Assembly (NCBI GenBank): GCA_900764725.1
Contig: CAAFPB010000491.1
Location: forward strand, 1-16,240
Length of the DNA: 16,240 nt
From: an uncultured Catenibacterium sp.
GTDB lineage: Bacteria > Bacillota_I > Bacilli_A > Erysipelotrichales > Coprobacillaceae
Direction: 5' to 3'
Of the stretch, positions 8,636 to 13,504 are shown piece by piece (the first letter of the stretch is position 1; the number at the start of each line of letters is the position of its first letter). The notes beneath the pieces were generated by a model, which was not told where the DNA came from, searched no databases, and saw only the letters and a list, made by a program, of their open reading frames with translations. Made by a program: the position numbers and the translations under genes.

Positions 8636-8848
8636 TCAATTCTTCTCTTTATTTTTCTCCTCTGTCGTCTTTTGAATTTGACTCTTGATTAGATTTATAG
8701 TTGTTATCATAGTGATAGCCAGTATCACCACTCCCAATATGTTCTCTATAGTGTTAGGTGCTGATATTAGGCTAAGACAGCCTGTCAGTATAGCCATAAA
8801 CACTATGAACAATAATACTAATGCTACTAGTATAAGACCTTTCTTCAT
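8636..8848 (-). CDS. Small membrane protein with possible lipobox
   Basis: This protein has 70 residues. An N-terminal signal-like helix (MKKGLILVALVLLFIVF) is followed by LTGC at 21-24, a possible lipobox. A second hydrophobic helix at about 36-56 (ENILGVVILAITMITTINL) precedes a charged lysine-rich tail. Its ATG (8848-8846) overlaps the stop of the upstream 240-residue gene as ATGA. It precedes the SPFH lipoprotein gene in transcription, so a shared envelope role is possible. If the cysteine is not lipidated, it is a two-helix membrane protein. Confidence 0.6.
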   Translation of the reverse strand: MKKGLILVALVLLFIVFMAILTGCLSLISAPNTIENILGVVILAITMITTINLIKSQIQKTTEEKNKEKN

Positions 8849-9567
8849 TTCTCTTTAATCTTAGTAATAAATACAAACTCAGGCAGGTTATCCCACCTAC
8901 AGCCATTCCATAACTCATAGGTAGCCCTGTACATCTTGTCTTGGAAGTCCTGTACAATCTTAGATACTCCTCTACCTACTCCATAGATAGAGCATAATTT
9001 ATAGTGTGCTTGAAGTTTAAGGTCTGATAACCATACATTCCTCTCCACTACATAAACACTCTTCAGGACATTATGGATTAGCTCGAATACTCCCATAGGC
9101 TGTTTGAGGTGACTTATCTCACACTGCTTGCACAGAGCAGCTATATCAGGCATTAACTGCCTGTTATAGTCACCTATGCTGATGTAAGGCTTGAGCTTGG
9201 GTTTCTTGGTTCTCTTCTTATAGTTCAATATGCCATTGGTGATGTAGAAACCACCCGACCAGCTAATTTCCGACTTTTCCTTAAACATATCATAGAACCA
9301 CTTCCTCAGATTATATACACTGGCAGATTTATTACACCTATCAAGAAACTCTGAGAATACTTTATCAACTGGTCTTCCTACATTGGACTTAAGAAATCTA
9401 TCCAAGTTACCCTTAAGGAATATGTAGTTATCATCTATCCAGTTGTTTTTGAACCAAAAGGCAGCTTTCTCATCTCTCCTATGGAGTATTTTCTTACGAG
9501 GGAACTTCTTAAGAAACCTTGATTTCTTACCATTTGTGGCTCTCTTCTTAAGTCCAAATTCTATCAT
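8845..9567 (-). CDS. Basic hypothetical protein, unknown function
   Basis: This protein has 240 residues. The N-terminus is strongly basic (KKRATNGKKSRFLKKFPRKK), as in RNA- or DNA-binding proteins. Central segments include FLKGNLDRFLKSNVGRPVDK and GGFYITNGILNYKKRTK. The C-terminal half is helical, with aromatic and cysteine residues but no clear CxxC pair. I do not recognise a catalytic motif. Translation is coupled to the downstream small membrane protein. The basic character suggests nucleic-acid binding, which is an inference. Confidence 0.6.
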   Translation of the reverse strand: MIEFGLKKRATNGKKSRFLKKFPRKKILHRRDEKAAFWFKNNWIDDNYIFLKGNLDRFLKSNVGRPVDKVFSEFLDRCNKSASVYNLRKWFYDMFKEKSEISWSGGFYITNGILNYKKRTKKPKLKPYISIGDYNRQLMPDIAALCKQCEISHLKQPMGVFELIHNVLKSVYVVERNVWLSDLKLQAHYKLCSIYGVGRGVSKIVQDFQDKMYRATYELWNGCRWDNLPEFVFITKIKEK

Positions 9568-9691
9568 ATCTTAAACATTTAATATACTTCCTACCTGATT
9601 GCATCAATCCAAGATTAGGGCCATCCCTAATAAATGTCCTTATCAGGAGTATAACTCCCAATAAGGACACTAATACCACAAGAAACCTCAT
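9548..9691 (-). CDS. Possible small single-pass membrane peptide overlapping the next gene start
   Basis: This is an open frame of 47 codons starting at ATG 9691-9689 and ending TAA at 9550-9548, overlapping the first 20 bases of the 240-residue gene in another frame. The first 20 residues are hydrophobic (MRFLVVLVSLLGVILLI), followed by a basic tail (RKYIKCLRYDRIW), a pattern typical of small phage membrane peptides. It fills a 155-base gap otherwise without a gene. No homology can be judged from the sequence, so this is a tentative call. Confidence 0.45.
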   Translation of the reverse strand: MRFLVVLVSLLGVILLIRTFIRDGPNLGLMQSGRKYIKCLRYDRIWT

Positions 9692-9722
9692 GCTTCTACA
9701 GTATAAGTGATGTTGTTATTAC

Positions 9723-10094
9723 TCAATCATCAAATACCTTATAGGTGTAGGAGATGCCTCCAAGAGACTTACACACCAAGTCAAGATGTGCCTCCAGTCT
9801 CTGTACAGGCTTCATCTTAACCCATACAAACTGTTTGATACTGGAAGGACAACTATCCTTACTTGTCATGTACTCATAAGCCTCTTTGTACATGCTTATG
9901 GTCTGTGTGGCAGTTCTGGACTTCCTAGTTCTCACGTTGAGGACATCAGCATTACCCTTCTTGTTCTTAACCTTGATTCTAGTCAGACCATAACCCGTGC
10001 CTACTTTGTTCTTCTCAAGCTGTTCAGCCTCAGCTTGGGTCAGCATTACACCACCTTGTAATGTAATACTGACACTCACCTTGATTTCACTCAT
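9723..10094 (-). CDS. Hypothetical protein, unknown function
   Basis: This protein has 123 residues, mixing beta strands (EIKVSVSITLQGG, GLTRIKVKNKKGN) and helices (MYKEAYEYMTSKDSC). It is moderately basic with no membrane segments. It sits 6 nt downstream of the 130-residue helical protein gene, in the same operon. No catalytic or metal-binding pattern is seen. Confidence 0.65.
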   Translation of the reverse strand: MSEIKVSVSITLQGGVMLTQAEAEQLEKNKVGTGYGLTRIKVKNKKGNADVLNVRTRKSRTATQTISMYKEAYEYMTSKDSCPSSIKQFVWVKMKPVQRLEAHLDLVCKSLGGISYTYKVFDD

Positions 10095-10100
10095 TTCAGT

Positions 10101-10493
10101 TTATCTCTTGTCTCTAAGTGCAATTGACAGCAGTGCAAGACCTGCAAGGGGATTACCCTTAGTCTGCTTCTTCATATGAGCAGCCATTGCAGCACACAGC
10201 ATCTCATCATGAAGCTTAATGCAGGACTTCTGCATACCTATAGGACACTTAGTCCATATGATAGAGGCGATAATAGCCTTGAACTCAGGGTCCTTAACCT
10301 TCTCAAGTGCCTTCTCAATGGTGTCCATCACCTCTTCGAGGTGCTTCTCACCGTTGTTCTTAGCCTGAGCGATAAGTTTGTCCTTCATTTTCTTAGTCAC
10401 ACTCTCATCCATCATGGCATCTAAGCCAAGAAGGTCCTTCACTTGTGCCTTCAAGTCCTCGACTCTCTTGACACTTTCATTTGTTTTTGTCAT
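10101..10493 (-). CDS. Helical hypothetical protein, first gene after the RNA-cassette terminator
   Basis: This protein has 130 residues and is nearly all helical: charged N-terminal helices (EDLKAQVKDLLGLDAMM, KMKDKLIAQAKNNG), then a central segment with IIWTKCPIG and an alanine-rich helix (LCAAMAAHMKKQTKGN). Two cysteines are present but no zinc motif. It begins about 45 bases after the intrinsic terminator, so it probably has its own promoter or depends on readthrough; I see no consensus promoter in that gap. Function unknown. Confidence 0.65.
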   Translation of the reverse strand: MTKTNESVKRVEDLKAQVKDLLGLDAMMDESVTKKMKDKLIAQAKNNGEKHLEEVMDTIEKALEKVKDPEFKAIIASIIWTKCPIGMQKSCIKLHDEMLCAAMAAHMKKQTKGNPLAGLALLSIALRDKR

Positions 10494-10537
10494 ACCTTTT
10501 CTTTTAGTAATACATATATGTAACTAACACAATTATC

Positions 10538-10578
10538 AAAAAGAAAGAGGACTATAGTATTGCTACCACAGCCCTCTT
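10538..10578 (-). terminator. Intrinsic terminator closing the TROVE-tRNA-RNA cassette
   Basis: On the minus strand, a long hairpin (AAGAGGGCTGTGGTA paired with TACTATAGTCCTCTT, 15 bp including G-U pairs) is capped by a GCAA tetraloop and followed directly by a T-rich run (TTTCTTTTTG). It starts on the base after the last structured RNA copy ends. Its position suggests that transcription from the TROVE promoter ends here. The A-T pairs at the base of the stem overlap the U-tract. Confidence 0.7.
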
Positions 10579-10709
10579 AATAGAGGTAGAACACACTGCT
10601 ACAGTGTTGAGTTAAAAAGTTGTAAATAAATCTACTCCTTTCTTGATTGAATGTTAAACCAATATACTAATCATAATTGAAGTAACTGTAACATTCACTA
10701 ACCTCTATT
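10579..10709 (-). ncRNA. Structured RNA element, free-standing copy C (long loop)
   Basis: The terminal stem P1 is formed by AATAGAGGT (10709-10701) and ACCTCTATT (10587-10579). It is followed by TAGTGA, then P2 (TGTTACAGT at 10693-10685 with ACTGTAGCA at 10605-10597, 9 bp with one G-U), the TACTTCA loop strand, a 60-70 nt variable loop, CAAC, the other P2 strand, and TTCT before P1 closes. The P2 3' strand can instead form a local hairpin ACACTG-TAG-CAGTGT. It begins 3 nt after the tRNA-Thr 3' end and abuts the terminator. The function is unknown; proximity to a Ro60-type gene suggests a Y-RNA-like ligand. Confidence 0.7.
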
Positions 10710-10712
10710 TTG

Positions 10713-10840
10713 CGGGGGAGATTGGACTCGAACCAATATACTTTCATTTACCAGATGAATGCTTGAAGTAACTCTTTGCTAACACTACTGCTTCCAGAGA
10801 ATAACAGCCAGAGTATTGTAACCAATTTAGCTACTCCCCC
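10713..10840 (-). tRNA. tRNA-Thr (GGT) interrupted by a 55-nt structured insert in the D arm
   Basis: Acceptor GGGGGAG (10840-10834) pairs with CTCCCCC (10720-10714). The T arm is ATTGG-TTCGAGT-CCAAT. The anticodon arm is TTCAT-CTGGTAA-ATGAA with anticodon GGT. Removing the 55-nt insert 10818-10764 joins GCTAAATTGGTTA to AGCA and gives a normal 73-nt tRNA with a 3-bp D stem. CCA is not encoded. With the insert present the D arm cannot form, so either the insert is removed or the RNA has another job. It belongs to a cassette of three interrupted tRNAs, all on the minus strand. Confidence 0.85.
10764..10818 (-). ncRNA. Structured insert in tRNA-Thr, permuted copy of the repeated RNA element
   Basis: This 55-nt insert starts CAATACTCT and ends AGAGTTACTTCA. 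P2 is formed by ACTCT (10814-10810) and AGAGT (10775-10771). Between them, TTCT is followed by a closed mini-P1 (CTG-GAAG-CAG), then TAGTG. Compared with the free-standing copies, the order of parts is circularly permuted: P1 is closed by a short loop, and the open side, where the others have a variable loop, is the tRNA. The insert limits are inferred from restoring the tRNA and could shift by one or two bases. Confidence 0.7.
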
Positions 10841-11057
10841 AAATATATTGTCTGTCTTTCCAGACTGTCAACCAGTTTTACATAGCTTTTACGGATGGTA
10901 CTCCTTGACATTATCCCAACTATGCTTCGGGGCTATTCATTTTCTCACTCACTGAACAGCATACCAGAGTAACTAGGGTAGTTTTCTTTGGTGCTTTCAT
11001 ATTAACATATTTAGACTTATCCAGTATAACTACGCTAGGTGAGGTAGGTAATAAGTG
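10841..11057. other. 217-bp spacer between interrupted tRNAs, possible additional structured RNA
   Basis: No credible gene is seen on either strand. On the minus strand, nested pairings CATAG (10924-10920) with CTATG (10885-10881) and GGAT (10915-10912) with ATCC (10896-10893) could form a 44-nt structure. A hairpin GTCTG...CAGAC lies at 10851-10866. A segment near 10945-10975 (CAGTGAGTGAG and GTTACTCTGG on the minus strand) looks loosely like parts of the repeated element but lacks TACTTCA, so it may be a decayed copy. Confidence 0.35.
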
Positions 11058-11196
11058 TGGCGGAGGTAAGACTCGAACTTACATACTTTAGAACTAAAAA
11101 CTAATGCTATAACCTTGAAGTAACCCTAACAACTCACTACTGCTTTACCAGAGAAATTCTGTAAGGGTGTTGCTTTAACCATTTAGCTACTCCGCC
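11058..11196 (-). tRNA. tRNA with apparent anticodon TTA (suppressor-type), interrupted by a 66-nt insert
   Basis: Acceptor GGCGGAG (11196-11190) pairs with CTCCGCC (11065-11059), with A at position 73. The T arm is GTAAG-TTCGAGT-CTTAC. Removing 11175-11110 joins GCTAAATGGTTA to TAGCA, restoring a D stem GCTA/TAGC and a 73-nt tRNA. The anticodon arm TTAGT-TTTTAGT-TCTAA has a T31-T39 mismatch and the anticodon reads TTA, which would decode UAA (and UAG by wobble). The variable loop is short, so it is not a leucine tRNA. Genes here use TAA, TAG and TGA as stops, so a suppressor is unexpected; it could be non-coding in function or used for regulated readthrough. Confidence 0.7.
11110..11175 (-). 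ncRNA. Structured insert in the TTA-anticodon tRNA, permuted copy
   Basis: This 66-nt insert contains CAACACCCT, TTTCT, a closed mini-P1 (CTG-GTAAAG-CAG), TAGTGA and AGGGTTACTTCAAGG. P2 pairs ACCCT (11168-11164) with AGGGT (11127-11123), a compensatory change relative to ACTCT/AGAGT in the sister copies; a second short pairing TGT/ACA extends it past a T-T mismatch. The insert is flanked by an imperfect 10-nt direct repeat (GGTTAAAGCA upstream, GGTTATAGCA downstream), so the exact boundary is ambiguous within this repeat. Confidence 0.68.
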
Positions 11197-11266
11197 TTGT
11201 AGAAGCCTCACCTATACTCACATACCAGTGAGGCATAAAAACACAAAATACCACAAAAACTTAGAG

Positions 11267-11413
11267 GGAGGAGTACAGGATTCGAACCTGTGACATGTTG
11301 CTTAAAAGGCAAATATTGAAGTAACTCTACACTTCACTACTCATTGATATAGAGAGAATAATGTATAGAGTATGATTCTATAAAACTGCTCTGCCCACTG
11401 AGCTAACTCCTCC
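11267..11413 (-). tRNA. tRNA-Lys (TTT) interrupted by a 73-nt insert at the top of the anticodon stem
   Basis: Acceptor GAGGAGT pairs with ACTCCTC, with an extra G(-1)-C73 pair outside it. The D arm GCTC-AGTGGGCA-GAGC is intact, the T arm is ACAGG-TTCGAAT-CCTGT, and the anticodon loop is CTTTTAA (anticodon TTT). The anticodon stem is complete (GTTGC/GCAAC) only if 11385-11313 is removed, which places the insert after G27; T repeats make the junction ambiguous by up to 2-3 nt. C at position 73 is unusual for lysine tRNAs. This is one of two tRNA-Lys(TTT) genes in the window. It begins 5 nt after a free-standing structured RNA. Confidence 0.85.
11313..11385 (-). ncRNA. Structured insert in tRNA-Lys, permuted copy
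   Basis: This 73-nt insert has P2 as ACTCTATAC (11371-11363) with GTGTAGAGT (11332-11324), 9 bp with one G-U. TTCT is followed by a closed mini-P1 (CTC, nine-base loop, GAG), then TAGTGA, and it ends with TACTTCAATAT. The CTC/GAG pair replaces CTG/CAG of the other two inserts, a compensatory change that supports the stem. Unlike the other two, this insert sits at the anticodon stem rather than in the D arm. Confidence 0.7.
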
Positions 11414-11418
11414 ATGTT

Positions 11419-11511
11419 AAAGGTATCATAGAACTCCTGATAGGAGTATTGATTGACCAGAATTACATTTTTCAGAATGAAGTAACTCCTATCATCACTA
11501 ATGATACCTTT
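11419..11511 (-). ncRNA. Structured RNA element, free-standing copy B
   Basis: Terminal stem P1 pairs AAAGGTATCAT (minus strand, 11511-11501) with ATGATACCTTT (11429-11419), 11 bp. Then come TAGTGA, P2 (TGATAGGAGT at 11494-11485 with ACTCCTATCA at 11447-11438, 10 bp without mismatch), the TACTTCA strand, a loop, CAAT and finally TTCT. The strand ACTCCT can also pair locally with the following AGGAGT around ATC, so P2 and this hairpin exclude each other. It is packed 9 nt after copy A and 5 nt before tRNA-Lys. It is probably processed from the same transcript as the tRNAs. Confidence 0.75.
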
Positions 11512-11520
11512 TATATTAAA

Positions 11521-11593
11521 AGCCTATAGAACACTTTGCCAGAGTGTCAAAATATTCCAATATTGAAGTAACTCTGACCTTCACTTATAGGCT
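11521..11593 (-). ncRNA. Structured RNA element, free-standing copy A, next to the TROVE gene
   Basis: Terminal stem P1 pairs AGCCTATA (minus strand, 11593-11586) with TATAGGCT (11528-11521). Then AGTGA, P2 (GTCAGAGT at 11578-11571 with ACTCTGGC at 11545-11538, one G-U), TACTTCA, a short hairpin (ATATT-GG-AATAT), GAC, the P2 strand and TTCT. A competing local hairpin ACACT/AGTGT is possible. It begins 8 nt after the TROVE stop codon. At 73 nt, with paired ends, its size and architecture fit a Y-RNA-like molecule, though I know of no consensus match. Confidence 0.75.
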
Positions 11594-11601
11594 CTTTTTA
11601 T

Positions 11602-13017
11602 TTATTGCTCCTCAAACTTATTCTGCAATCCCTCAAGAGCTGCAATATAAGTCAAGAAATGTTCTGACCAACCTGAAACCTCAGCAGTCCATACACCCTT
11701 GTAGTTCACTCCTCTTGTATGAGCAGATACATCTACAATATAGTTATATGTACCAAATGGTTTAGGTACTCTCTTTTTAGGATAATCACAGTCTTGAGAG
11801 TCTGAGAATATGATAATTCTATCAAACTTCTTGTCTTTGAACTTATCCTTACACCACTCCAGACACTGTCTGGTGAATATACCACCACCACCAATCCTAT
11901 GTCTAGTATCCATTATCTGTGGAGCAAGAGCAAAACCTCTCTTTGGATATTCAATCCACTCTGAGGCATTTATTCTAGAACCATCATTACCTGCTGTAGC
12001 TACAAGCTCATAGTCCTCACACTGATTAGCTGCCAAGATAGCCATAGCACAGGCTTGGTCCATCCTGTTGAACTGAGAATTACCAGAGGTTAAAGAACCC
12101 ATTGAACCTGATACATCCACTATAAACAGTGTCTTACCAGGAAGCTTAGGCAAGTTCTTATATGCCTCTATCATAGCATCCTCAATATCCCTCTCAAATG
12201 CTGAGTTCATTCTAGCAGCCTTCCAGAAGTCAAGAGGAAGTAACATGCTGTTCCTAAGTGTCTTGAGACCATCTTGAATAGTCTTTCTGTCCACACTGGC
12301 TTTTTGCATATTAGCTATGTTTCTCAACATAGCCAGACCTCCTATCTTACCTTCTGTAATGAGCTTGGTCCAAGTAGCTTTCTTGTCATCACCTCTACTT
12401 AACATGACTTCCCATGTCTCAGGTGGTGTGAGAGTTCTCTCAGCTACCTTATTGAACAACTCTTTCTCATACTGGTTTCTAGGCTTTGCATGTACCAAGA
12501 ACATCACATCCCTGAGCTTGATAGCAGCATCTCTGTCATACTTAGCCAACTTATACTCATTGAAGTTGTGGAAGGCTAAAGCAAGACCCTTCTTAGCTTG
12601 ATTACAGATAGGAGATTTCTTGTCCCTCCAGTATATAGCCAAGAAATCAGTGAGCATATCAGCTCTTGTGATTATCTTAGGAAGCAAGTCCTTAACAAAT
12701 AGCTTATGTTCAGGATACTTGCACATTTCCACTGCTATAAACAATGGAGTATGCCTCAGCTTTTGCATCAACCTAGCTTCAAGAGCTATGTTATATACAT
12801 CCTCAGCAGGACACAGAGGTATTAACCTCTTAATCTCATCAGCTACTTTCTCACCATCCATGTATGCCACATCTTCCCAAAGGAGATTAGCCAATACTGC
12901 TCTCCTCAACAATGCAACATTACTCTGTTTAGCAGCTAATGCACCATAACCACCTGCCAGTTGAGTGTTCTCAAACTTAGGTGCAGGCTTTAAGTTAGGA
13001 TTAACTTTTGAACACAT
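11602..13017 (-). CDS. TROVE-domain (Ro60/Rsr-like) RNA-binding protein with vWA domain
   Basis: This protein has 471 residues. The N-terminal two thirds form the helical TROVE ring region, including YGALAAKQSNVALLRRAVLA and YIALEARLMQKLRHTPLFI-like repeats (residues 20-290). The C-terminal vWA domain carries a MIDAS site: DVSGSMG at 301-307, T382 in GGGIFT and IIIFSDSQD at 401-409. Ro60 proteins bind misfolded RNAs and Y RNAs, and bacterial Rsr with Y RNA tethers PNPase for RNA decay. It is preceded by a consensus Bacteroides promoter and followed 8 nt later by six structured RNA copies and three interrupted tRNAs, probably its ligands. Ro-like genes with tRNA clusters are also known in some mycobacteriophages. 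Confidence 0.92.
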   Translation of the reverse strand: MCSKVNPNLKPAPKFENTQLAGGYGALAAKQSNVALLRRAVLANLLWEDVAYMDGEKVADEIKRLIPLCPAEDVYNIALEARLMQKLRHTPLFIAVEMCKYPEHKLFVKDLLPKIITRADMLTDFLAIYWRDKKSPICNQAKKGLALAFHNFNEYKLAKYDRDAAIKLRDVMFLVHAKPRNQYEKELFNKVAERTLTPPETWEVMLSRGDDKKATWTKLITEGKIGGLAMLRNIANMQKASVDRKTIQDGLKTLRNSMLLPLDFWKAARMNSAFERDIEDAMIEAYKNLPKLPGKTLFIVDVSGSMGSLTSGNSQFNRMDQACAMAILAANQCEDYELVATAGNDGSRINASEWIEYPKRGFALAPQIMDTRHRIGGGGIFTRQCLEWCKDKFKDKKFDRIIIFSDSQDCDYPKKRVPKPFGTYNYIVDVSAHTRGVNYKGVWTAEVSGWSEHFLTYIAALEGLQNKFEEQ

Positions 13018-13043
13018 AATCTCTGTTATTTAATTGAACACTG

Positions 13044-13075
13044 CAAAGGTAAGTCAAAAATTTGATATTACCAAA
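13044..13075 (-). promoter_or_regulatory. Bacteroides-type promoter for the TROVE-RNA operon
   Basis: On the minus strand, TTTG (13075-13072), a 20-nt spacer and TACCTTTG (13051-13044) match the Bacteroides primary sigma consensus TTTG-N19-21-TAnnTTTG exactly. The start point is expected near 13037, leaving a leader of about 20 nt before the TROVE ATG at 13017. It suggests expression by the host RNA polymerase. Confidence 0.75.
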
Positions 13076-13106
13076 CAAATGACCTACCTTTAACATAAAT
13101 TTAACT

Positions 13107-13193
13107 TTAGTACCAATAACTACCCTGATAAGTAAAGTCAGGAAGAGATGTTGTTATAAGTACTCTTGTTGGCTCATCCTCTTTGAAATACAT
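13107..13193 (-). CDS. Possible 28-residue peptide, uncertain
   Basis: A short frame starts at ATG 13193-13191, 10 nt after the zinc-ribbon gene ends, and stops with TAA. It contains FKEDEPTRVLITTSLPDF followed by aromatic residues (YQGSYWY). The longer frame that contains it runs into the upstream gene in another register and is not credible. It may be a real micro-protein or chance. Confidence 0.3.
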   Translation of the reverse strand: MYFKEDEPTRVLITTSLPDFTYQGSYWY

Positions 13194-13203
13194 ATTAAGA
13201 ATA

Positions 13204-13485
13204 TTATAGACCAAGCCACTTCTTATAATAGTTGAAATTCCTGTCCTCAATTGGTATATCTTCTGAGTATCTCTCAGCAGACATAATCCAATTCTTATAG
13301 CACTTCTTGCACATAGTATCATTAAGTGCAGCTACATAATAGATGTCTCCACTAAGACATCCCTTATTACAGCGCATACATATACATGTGCCAGAGCCAT
13401 CTATGCCAAAGCCTATAGATGCTGCGTCTCCTGTTGACAAGCTGATTACCTTGAATCCCTTGTCATTTTTTACAATCTTTGCCAT
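13204..13485 (-). CDS. Small zinc-ribbon-like protein
   Basis: This protein has 93 residues. It has a four-cysteine pattern: CICMRCNKGC near residues 34-43 and CKKCY near 59-63, fitting a zinc ribbon or treble-clef metal site. The N-terminus (MAKIVKNDKGFKVISLS) is a short beta-rich segment containing GDAASIGFGIDG. No enzyme motif. It probably binds nucleic acid or protein. It starts 19 nt after the hexapeptide-repeat gene. Confidence 0.7.
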   Translation of the reverse strand: MAKIVKNDKGFKVISLSTGDAASIGFGIDGSGTCICMRCNKGCLSGDIYYVAALNDTMCKKCYKNWIMSAERYSEDIPIEDRNFNYYKKWLGL

Positions 13486-13504
13486 TCTGATGTAATTTAT
13501 TACA

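Noticed and set aside
8605..8688. Open minus-strand frame reading RRKIKRRIDAVQREFDEL, overlapping the end of the 70-residue membrane protein gene
   Set aside because: It looks protein-like, but it has no start codon between its upstream stop and its end, and no convincing slippery site for a frameshift was seen.
10764..11175. Hairpin ribozyme signal on the plus strand (CCAGAGAA-like motif in two inserts)
   Set aside because: The rest of the hairpin ribozyme loop B and the GUC cleavage site are missing, and the tRNAs place the functional strand on minus.
11110..11175. Similarity of GTAGTGAGTT to a stretch of human Y1 RNA
   Set aside because: The match is about ten bases and pairs differently in the two RNAs, so it is probably coincidence and is not used as evidence for the Y RNA proposal.
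10764..11385. Group I intron explanation for the tRNA inserts
   Set aside because: At 55-73 nt they are too small for a group I core, no P3-P7 pairing is seen, and the positions are not in the anticodon loop.
10579..11593. CRISPR array explanation for the repeated TGAAGTAAC motif
   Set aside because: The repeats are not evenly spaced, the conserved part is short, and the flanking bases form covarying stems and tRNAs rather than spacers.
13107..13322. 71-residue minus-strand frame
   Set aside because: Most of it overlaps the zinc-ribbon gene in a different frame; only a short downstream start could be genuine.
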